This document shows, piece after piece, positions 56,151 through 64,000 of a stretch of DNA of 64,000 nt (positions within the stretch are counted from its first letter, which is position 1; each line of letters starts with the position of its first letter). The translations under genes were made by a program, and so were the position numbers. The stretch covers positions 33,322,385-33,386,384 of the forward strand of contig NC_056759.1 of assembly GCF_018687715.1 (NCBI RefSeq), read 5' to 3'. The notes below the pieces were generated by a model. That model worked only from the letters and a program-made list of their open reading frames with translations, did not search any database and was not told where the DNA came from. Source of the DNA: Carya illinoinensis. Taxonomy: Eukaryota > Streptophyta > Magnoliopsida > Fagales > Juglandaceae.

Positions 56151-59100
56151 ACGAAATTTGATGTTGAGAAGTTCACGAGGAAAAATGATTTTAGTTTGTG
56201 GAGGATTAAGATGAGGGCTCTGCTAGTCCAACAGGGCTTGCAGGATGCCCTCACCAGTGATAAAATGGGCTCTTCCTCGAAAGAGGAAAGGAAGGTGAAT
56301 GTCCAGAGGGACATTCTCCAAAAGGCCCATAGTGCTCTGATCCTTTCTCTAGGAGACAAGGTATTAAGGGAAGTAGCTAGTGAAGAAACTGCTGCTGGTA
56401 TCTGGTTAAAGCTTGAACATCTCTATATGACAAAATCCCTAGCAAACAGATTATATAAAAAGACTAGGTTATATACTCTTAAGATGTCTTCTGGAACTTC
56501 AATAGGAGAACATCTGGATACCTTTAATAAGATTATATTAGACCTAGCTAATATAGATATTAAGGTGGAGGATGAGGATCAAGCAATTCTCTTATTGAGT
56601 TCTTTGGACTTCTCATACCAGAACCTTAAGGAGACCATGATGTATGGTAGAGATGCAATATCTCTAGATGAAGTGCAATCTGTACTTCATGCTAGAGAAT
56701 TACAAAATCAAGAAAATACCAAACAAGAACATGGTGAGGGTTTGTCTGTTAGGGGAAGACCAGAAAAGAGAGGCAAGAAAGGCAAAACAGAAAACAAGAA
56801 ATATAGGTCTAAGTCTAAAGGAAAACAGTTAAAATGTTTTCTGTGTCACAAAGAAGGACATTTCAAGAGAGATTCTCCTAATAGAAAAACAAAGATAGGA
56901 TACAAGAACAAAGATGAAGGGGATGCAGCAGTGGTGTTAGATGGGTATGATAGTGCTGAGGTACTAAATATATCTGATATAGGCCATAAAGGTGAGTGGA
57001 TATTAGATTCAGGTTATTCTTTCCACATGTGTCCTAACAGGGACTGGTTTGAAAACTTTTCTGATTTGGATGGTGGGCATGTAATTCTAGGGAATAATAA
57101 ATCCTGTAAAATCATGGGTATTGGGTGTGTAAGACTAAAACTACATGATGGGATGGAGAGACTTTTGAGGGAGGTCAGATTTATACATGACCTAAAGAGA
57201 AATTTAATTTCTCTTGGTATGCTTGATAACTCAGGTTATTCTTTTAAGTCTGAATCAGGGGTCCTTAGAATCACTAAAGGTTCACTTACAATTATGAAAG
57301 GAGTTATAAAGAATGGCCTTTACACCTTAGTTGGGAAAACAACTGTAGGGGAAGCATCCCCTGTACATAATGAAGTTGAGAAAAAATCTGTGCTATGGCA
57401 CAGGAGGTTAGGGCATGTTAGTCAAAGAGGGCTTTTAGAACTTAAGAAACAGGGTCTGCTGAAAGAGGCAGACCTGGACAATCTACCTTTCTGTGAAGAC
57501 TGTGTCTATGGAAAGGCTAAAAGGGTTAGTTTTAAAAGGGCAACTCATCTGACTACTCAAACTCTAGATTATGTACATGCTGACCTTTGGGGACCTTCTA
57601 GAGTAAGTTCTCATGATGGAGGGAATTATTTTCTCTCCATCATTGATGATTACTCTAGAAATGTGTGGATTTACATACTTAAACATAAGAGTGACACTTT
57701 TGGAAAGTTTAAGGAATGGAAATCCTTAGTTGAAAAATAGGTAGACAGAAAATTAAAAACCTTAAGAACTGATAATGGGTTAGAGTTTCTGTCAACAGAG
57801 TTTAATAATTTCTGTCAAAAGGAAGGGATTCTAAGACACAAAACTGTTAGGGAAACACCTCAACAGAATGGTCTAGTTGAAAGGATAAACAGGACCATTC
57901 TAGAGAGGGTTAGATGCATGTTGTCAAATGCTGGGTTACCTAAAACATTCTGGGCTGAAGCTGCTACTACAGCTGTCCATTTAATTAATAGGTGTCCATC
58001 TTCTGCCATAGACTTTAAAACACCACAAGAAATGTGGACTGGGAAACCTCCCAGGTATGATTACCCTAGAATTTTTGGATGTACAGCCTATGCACATTCA
58101 AAAACTGATAAGTTAGACCCTAGGGCACTAAAATGCATTTTTGTGAGATACCCTGAGGGAGTGAAGGGGTATAAGCTATGGATAGACAAACCTGGTAAAA
58201 ATAAATGTATAATTAGCAGGGATGTGATCTTTAATGAATCCCAAATGGCTCGGGTACAGAATACAGAAATAGTACAAAGACCTGGAAACACAGAGGAAAA
58301 TGTACAGGTTGAGGTGGAGAGAGGAAACACCTCAACTGGTAGTAATACTGGGGAAGTCAATAACTCTGAAGACCCAAATTCAGAGGACCTAGATAAACCA
58401 GGTCCTGACTCTTACATGTTAGTAAGAGACAGGAAGAAAATGACTATAAAACCTCCCATTAGGTATGGTCATGCAGAGCTTACTGCCTTTGCTTTGACTA
58501 TTGCTGATGAGGTCATTTATCAAGAACCAAGGACTTATAAAGAGGTCATTGCAAGCCAGGATGCCACTAAGTGGATACTTGCTATACAAGAAGAAATGGA
58601 GTCTTTAAATAAAAATAAAACTTGGGATTTAGTTACAAAGCCTGCTGGGGTTAAGTTGGTTGGATCCAAGTGGATCTTTAAAAGGAAAGAAGGCATACTA
58701 GGGGTAGAAGGGACTAGGTTTAAGGCAAGATTAGTGGCTAAAGGTTTCACTCAAAGAGAGGGAATAGATTTTAATGAGATATTCTCTCCTGTGGTTAAAC
58801 ATAGTTCCATTAGATTGCTTTTATCCTTTATAGCATATAATGATTTGCACTTAGAACAATTAGATGTAAAAACTGCTTTTTTACATGGAGAATTGGAAGA
58901 GGTAATTTACATGCAACCCCCTGAGGGGTTTACAAAAGATATTAACTCTGATCAAGTGTGTTTGCTTAAAAAATCTCTATATGGCTTAAAACAATCACCT
59001 AGACAATGGTATAAGAGATTTGATACTTACATGCTTGAAAATGATTTTAAAAGAAGCTGTTATGACAGCTGTGTTTATTATAAGGATGTTAATGGAATAT

Positions 59101-60090
59101 TAATATATTTGTTGCTGTATGTAGATGATATGTTGGTAGCATGTAAAGATCCTGATTTGATTAAACAGTCTAAGTGCATGTTAAAATCTGAGTTTGATAT
59201 GAAGGAACTAGGACCAGCTAGTAGAATTTTAGGAATGGATATTATAAGAAATAGACCAGAGAGATGTCTGTTTCTATCTCAAAGAAATTATCTATCTAAA
59301 ATTCTGAAAAGATTTGGTATGGACCAAGTTAAACCTGTAAGCACACCTCTAGGTCAACATTTCAAGTTGTCCACCACTCAAGCCCCTCAATCTGAATCTG
59401 AAATGGAGTTTATGCACCAAATACCTTATGCTAGTATGGTAGGAAGTGTGATGTATGCAATGGTCTGTACAAGACCTGATCTTACCTATGCTGTCAGTGT
59501 TGTTAGTAGGTTTATGAGTAACCCTGGTAAGGCACACTGGCAGGCCATTAAGATACATTTCAGGAACTATTGTTTTGGGCTTGAAATATGGGAATAATGT
59601 TAAAGAAGGGTGTGAATTGGAAGGATTTGTAGATGCTGATTATGCTGGCAGTGTGGATACTAGAAAATCTTTAACAGGATATATTTTTACTGCTTTTAGG
59701 GGGGCTATTAGTTGGAAGTCTAATTTGCAATCTGTTGTAACCTTGTCTACAACAGAGGCTGAGTATATAGCTTTGACAGAAGCTATAAAGGAAGCTATAT
59801 GGTTGAATGGGATATCACATGAATTGGGCATTTTCAAAGGAAATATAACTGTACATTGTGATAATCAAAGCTCTATACACTTGGCTAAAAACCAAATATT
59901 TCATGAAAGGTCTAAGCATATAGATGTTAGGCTTCACTTTGTAAGGGATGTAATTTAGTCTAGAGAAGTTGGAGTGGAGAAAATTCCAACAGAGGAAAAT
60001 TCCTCAAATATGATGACTAAGCCCTTGCCATTAGCCAAGTTCAAACACTGTTTGAACTTAATTAATGTGAAAGCTGTTGGGGTCCCTTAG
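56151..60090 (+). pseudogene. Copia gag-pol polyprotein, inactivated
   Basis: Gag starts at KFDVEKFTRKNDFSLW; the expected ATG just before it reads ACG (56151). The CCHC knuckle is damaged: CFLCHKEGHFKRDS has Ser for the last Cys. The protease motif is WILDSGYSFHMCP, where a Cys is common in place of Tyr. Integrase has the HHCC-like LWHRRLGHVSQRGL and CEDCVYGKAKR, then DLWGPSRV; TAG at 57738-57740 interrupts it and the same frame resumes with TDNGLEFLS and QNGLVERINRT. Reverse transcriptase has KWIFKRKEG, TAFLHGELEEVIYM and the intact catalytic box LLYVDDML. A frameshift at about 59550-59580 moves to another frame for RNase H (FVDADYAGSVDTRKS, TLSTTEAEY). A second TAG at 59956-59958 precedes the final TAG at 60088. 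The closest family by eye is TNT1/Tork. Confidence 0.93.
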
Positions 60091-60166
60091 TAGAGGGACA
60101 AAGCAGGAACAGCCAAGATGAGAGTAGAATAGGAATGATGAATAAAATATTGTCAAGGTGGAGAAT

Positions 60167-60972
60167 TGTGATAAATGTGTCAACTATTTTAGTATTCTAT
60201 CTGTTACTAACTCATCTTCATGCAGATTTTGATTCACGTGATAAGCAGCAGCCCTTATATGATCAATGAAGTAATGATAACCTGCAGTGCTTTAAACGAC
60301 ATCCCAGCAGCTCATTAAACGGCACCCTATGCAGTGCTTTAAACGGTGCCGTCTCACTTAAAGCATGGGATGAAGGAGAGCCGTCCGTTTGATCTTTACT
60401 TCATGTATATATATATGTGCTTATCGTGTTAGGGTTAAGGAGAGATTCATTTGTACAGTAGCCGTCTGAGAGTTTGGGTGAGTCCGAGTGAAAGAAAGAA
60501 CTAGGGTTTGTGAGGGAAAACGGAAAAGTCAAAATCTTGTGGCTTTTCTTGACTCCATTGTAGTTCTATCTTGTACAATGGCATTTTGGCCTTGAAGATT
60601 CATCAATAAAGTGATCTCTGAGACTGTTCCTGCCGTGGATGTAGGCCATTAGGGCCGAACCACGTAATCTCTGTTTGTATCTTCTTCTTTCTTATTTCCG
60701 TGCATATTTCTTGTTCCTTTACTGATTTATTTGCTTATCTTGTCATACTGTTATCCTGTTATCATTATCCTATCGTTTGTATATCTCAACTGAGTTTCGG
60801 CTTTGATCAGTATCTTATCATATTGAGATTCCTAAGTTAAGTTCTGTTTTGAATCTGTGTATATATATATTTTGTCATATTGGATTGGGAATTCTTGAAT
60901 GTTAGTGCATATTCGGATTTCTGTATTGGGGATCTTTGGATATTATTGTATATTCGGGTTCAAAACACAACA
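60167..60972 (+). repeat. Copia 3' LTR
   Basis: 806 bp, TG..CA, preceded by the polypurine tract. It differs from the 5' LTR mostly by transitions (for example at the GGTGCCGTC/GGTGTCGTC site) and one AT-repeat length change. Confidence 0.92.
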
Positions 60973-60977
60973 CTTCA

Positions 60978-61970
60978 TTTATGGGCCAATTTAGGCATTT
61001 GTTGTCTTCTTAGTTGTAGAATTCGGGACTTATTCCAACCCTTTGCATAATTTCTCATCTTTAATCAAATTATCAGAATATTTGTGATTAAAAAAACACT
61101 TAAATTTATGGTATGCAAAGTATCTATCACGGTTTGACACACCTCTAAGCCCAACTGGGTTTTGTTTTCTGTGAACTGTGAACCATCCGGCTCTAATGCT
61201 TGATGGATTACAAGCCGCCCAAGTAAAAATTGTGACTTGCTCCTTCCCCTTGGGGTTTCCATTTCTTTTATGTTGTGTAAAGATTGGTAGCATGCCGCAA
61301 GTCATATCAAGCATGTCCTCCCCCGTGTTAATTAGATATTATCTGAACTTGAAAGTTTTAATTAAAATAAAAATAGACATATGAGTGTGTCCTTGGACCT
61401 TATCTACCTAAGTACTTTTTGAAGTACTCAGGTTCAATAGGGAGAATACCCAAACATGACTGGACAAGAATAAATAGGTTGCTTTTTGTTTTCAATCGAC
61501 CCTCAAAAAGTGTTGGATCTATCGTGTCAAGGTTTCAAATTACCTATACTAATCTCTTGGTCCCGCTAAGCAGTTATGTCTTGTTACCATAAATGCATGC
61601 TTACCATGGCATCCTTACAGAGTTCAGACCCAGCAACCTCCCGTTTGGGTATATGTCTCCAGGACAAAAACCCAAACCTCATTAGACTTTTTACGAAAAG
61701 TTCGAAAAAGATAATAAAACAATATGTTTGCTTCCCATATTGCATTCAGAATAAATCCTTTAACTTCTCCCAGTTGAAATAACAACTTACACAATATACA
61801 TATATATATATAAGATAGTCTTCTGCACTCTGCAGAAATTTGCTTCACAAACTTATAAATATCTATGACCAAACAATAATATTGAAACCCCCCCATATGA
61901 AATTATTCTGGTAACTCCATCTTATTATCGGTAACACTTCTTTAACTCAAAAGAGATCCGCTCCTAAAAA
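60978..61970. other. Spacer between the Copia element and the SVB-like gene; no gene
   Basis: Only short random frames are seen. The part nearest 61970 is the 3' flank of the minus-strand gene. Confidence 0.5.
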
Positions 61971-62459
61971 TCAGACCTCTTGCACTTGCACAGCTTCATT
62001 CACTTCCAGGTTTTCCTTCACAGATTCCTTGACATGCTCCTCAACTTCAAAAGCTGACACAGGGAATGACCTGGAGAGCCCTGTGGTACTCTTGAAAGTG
62101 ATCTTCCCAGTAGGGGGATCAGCCACTGAGAATTCAGTAAGTGTGACCCAGACCAAGAACTCCTTGGCCTTCACCCCGGTGAGCTTCTTGATCTTTCCGG
62201 GCTCAACATAGGCTGTGACTTCAGTGCCATAGGTCACAAGCCTGTCAATCTGTTCAAATTTGTGGGTTATGCTCGCTTTCTGCTTCAGCCATACAAACCC
62301 AGTCTCCCTCAGATACCCACATTCTTCAATGTCATGAAGCGGCAGTAACCCATTTGGCAACCCCATTTCTGTGAGCAATTCCTTCGACTTCGCTTGACAA
62401 ATCTCGTCTCCTTGGTAGAACTCTGCCTTGGCTCTGATCTCATCCGTGACCTTAGACAT
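61971..62459 (-). CDS. SVB: DUF538 protein, SVB-like
   Basis: This is an intronless 162-residue frame. It matches the DUF538 family as represented by SMALLER WITH VARIABLE BRANCHES: EIRAKAEFYQGDEICQAKS, then LLTEMGLPNGLLPLHDIEEC, ETGFVWLKQKASITHKFEQI, ADPPTGKITFKSTTGLSRSF and PVSAFEVE. There is no signal peptide, unlike many DUF538 members, which agrees with SVB. A short acidic C-terminal tail (EEHVKESVKENLEVNEAV) extends the domain. SVB and relatives affect trichome size and branching and bind lipid-like ligands in some reports; the biochemical role is not settled. The start is the only upstream ATG in frame, about 70 bases from a TATA box. The paralogue SVBL is the alternative name. Confidence 0.9.
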   Translation of the reverse strand: MSKVTDEIRAKAEFYQGDEICQAKSKELLTEMGLPNGLLPLHDIEECGYLRETGFVWLKQKASITHKFEQIDRLVTYGTEVTAYVEPGKIKKLTGVKAKEFLVWVTLTEFSVADPPTGKITFKSTTGLSRSFPVSAFEVEEHVKESVKENLEVNEAVQVQEV

Positions 62460-63086
62460 TTTTGCTCTAACTTCCTTCTTGGTACTCCTTCCTTTCGTTT
62501 GATGAAGTTCGGAGGAAAAGTTCGGGTTTATATAGTTGTGAAGCTATAAAATCACCCTTGTTTCTTCTAAAATTTGCAATAACGCCATTGGGGTTTTAGA
62601 AAAAAAATAAACTGGGTTTGTTTTTCTTAAATTAATTGAATTCTTCTACTCATTATCTATATATCAAACATTTGATAAAAAAAAAATGTGTGGTGTTAGA
62701 TATATAGACTTATGTTTAAAATTTTTAAATGAGAAATTGTTTATAAATCTTCGGTCATGGTACTATCGCAATGATAAATATAATATAAAACTATCGCTTG
62801 ATATGATTTTAGGGTGTTTAACTTCCGTGCATTCACTTAAAAAAAATAGATCTTATTAAAAAATAATCTTTTTATATAAGTCTCCAGATTTACTTATTTT
62901 TTAAAGGAAAACTCTACTCCTACTGACAATATTCATTGAAATTTTTTACCAATTTGTTCTTTTTTTTACTTGATGGTTAAGGAAATATTTTTTAATAAGT
63001 TTGTAATTTTTTTATTCTTTTAGAAACTTTTTAAGGGATTTAAAAAAATTGCACATTTGTTAAGGAATTTTGATGACTTCCCTCAA
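62460..63086. other. Upstream region of the SVB-like gene and AT-rich spacer
   Basis: Apart from the TATA box nothing specific is visible; 62640-63060 is strongly AT-rich. Confidence 0.5.
62527..62534 (-). promoter_or_regulatory. TATA box of the SVB-like gene
   Basis: TATATAAA on the minus strand lies 68-75 bases upstream of the start codon. This predicts a transcript start near 62500 and a leader of about 40 nt. Confidence 0.7.
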
Positions 63087-63914
63087 TAGGGTTAAACAGA
63101 AATCTAAAAATCTAACTTCAATCCTAACTCTGCTTTGAGTCAGAGTTTTTTCTCCACAAAAAGTAGGAATCGGAGTTGGAGGCAGAGGTTGCATTGAGTC
63201 AACTCCAACTCCGCTTCGCTCCGACTCTGATACTCAACCTCCATCTCCAACTCTGACTCTGACTTCTCATTCCGACTCCGACTCAATTCCGATACATATT
63301 TTATAAAAATATATGTGTTTTTCTATATATTAATTATATAAATATAAATATAATAACATCTAATAATAATGTATAAATACTAAAATGCATAATAACGTGT
63401 AACATTGTAATACTAATGTATAATAACATGTAACACTAATGGATAAATAATAATTTTATAATAACATGTAATACTAATGTATAATAACTAAAGTATTGAT
63501 TATATAGATTTTATATAACTATATCTTATATTCTTATGTAGTTTAACTCAATAATATATTAGCATAGTCCCATGGGTTAATTATTATAAAATAATATATT
63601 TATACTATAATATATAGACTAAATTGATTAATAATAGTTTAGATTGTAATTTTTTAAACAATTGAAATTTATAAGCCCACAAAATTATTATTTTTTTTTT
63701 TTTAAAAAGGTGGGCCAAATATGAAGTTAAAAAGGAAAAAAAAAAAAACTCAAAATCCGACTCCACTCCGAATCCGCTCCAACAAGTCAGAATTGGAGTC
63801 GGAGCAGAGAATATGCCTATCAGAGTTGGAGTCAGAAGTTGGACCTCTAACAAAGTCGGGGTCAGAGTCAAAAGTTGGCCATACCAACTCCAACTTGGTC
63901 GATGCTTAGCCCTA
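63087..63914. mobile_element. hAT-like foldback MITE with 8-bp target duplication
   Basis: The left end is TAGGGTTAA and the right end, read on the minus strand, is TAGGGCTAA. Flanks are TCCCTCAA (63079-63086) and TCCCTCGG (63915-63922), an 8-bp target duplication with two adjacent mismatches, as expected for hAT transposition. About 180 bp inside each end is packed with GGAGTCGGAGT/ACTCCGACTC motifs. The centre (63290-63720) is very AT-rich, with TAATACTAATGTATAATAA words. No transposase is encoded. The architecture repeats that of the 1030-8663 element with a different subterminal motif. Confidence 0.75.
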
Positions 63915-64000
63915 TCCCTCGGTAAGTGGAGCATCATACTTTTTTAAAATGAGTATATTAGACTTACACACTCTAAAATTATGAATATTTTTTCTCATAA

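Larger units (their letters stand above)
55310..60977 (+). mobile_element. Copia-type LTR retrotransposon (TNT1/Tork-like)
   Basis: CTTCA at 55310-55314 and 60973-60977 is a perfect 5-bp target duplication around a 5658-bp element (55315-60972). LTRs are 55315-56118 and 60167-60972. The primer-binding site TGGTATCAGAGC lies at 56121-56132 and a polypurine tract AAGGTGGAGA at 60155-60164. Domain order gag, protease, integrase, reverse transcriptase, RNase H is the Ty1/copia order. LTRs differ by roughly a dozen substitutions in 0.8 kb, so this insertion is older than the one at 40196. Two amber codons, one frameshift and several lost key residues show it is no longer autonomous. Confidence 0.95.

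Overview
The window is nuclear DNA from a flowering plant. Genes are intron-containing with GT..AG splice sites, coding exons lie in AT-rich sequence, and five plant genes are recognisable: ECHIDNA, the AP-3 mu subunit, a thylakoid PsbP-domain protein, a DYW-type PPR editing factor and a DUF538/SVB protein. The style of the genes and the repeat load suggest a woody eudicot. Fagales (walnut, hickory or oak relatives) is my guess only; no species-specific marker is visible.

Layout. 1-18 kb is a repeat-rich block. It holds a FAR1-related gene remnant, a hAT-like foldback element whose AT-rich core was invaded by a nearly intact LINE (2351-8114), a solo LTR with perfect 5-bp target duplication (9066-11316), a second FAR1-related fragment, and an IBR3-like acyl-CoA dehydrogenase pseudogene split by another solo LTR (14131-17359). 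18-37 kb is the gene island: a small GRF zinc-finger gene (-), ECH (+), AP3M (+), a PsbP-domain gene (-) and an intronless PPR-DYW gene (+). 38-51.5 kb is a nest: a 5'-truncated LINE with a 13-bp target duplication carries, inside its reverse transcriptase, a 9.5-kb LTR element with two 3.6-kb, almost identical LTRs. 55-61 kb is a Copia (TNT1/Tork-like) element with 0.8-kb LTRs. 61-64 kb holds the SVB-like gene (-) and a second hAT-like foldback element with 8-bp target duplications.

The most unusual object is the 9.5-kb LTR element. Its pol is gone. Its 2.27-kb interior holds a compact antisense unit: a duplicated ~46-bp upstream repeat, a TATA box, an uninterrupted 142-codon coiled-coil ORF and an AATAAA signal just after the stop. 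The LTRs differ by only about seven changes in 3.6 kb, so this copy moved recently. It must have used proteins supplied in trans, because it codes for none of its own.

The resident genes do not form a pathway. ECH (trans-Golgi) and AP3M (vacuolar sorting adaptor) are adjacent on the same strand and both serve endomembrane traffic. The PsbP-domain and PPR genes are head to head with a 661-bp shared upstream region and both products probably go to organelles. All exon boundaries were read by eye from splice sites and reading-frame continuity; no database search or alignment was run.
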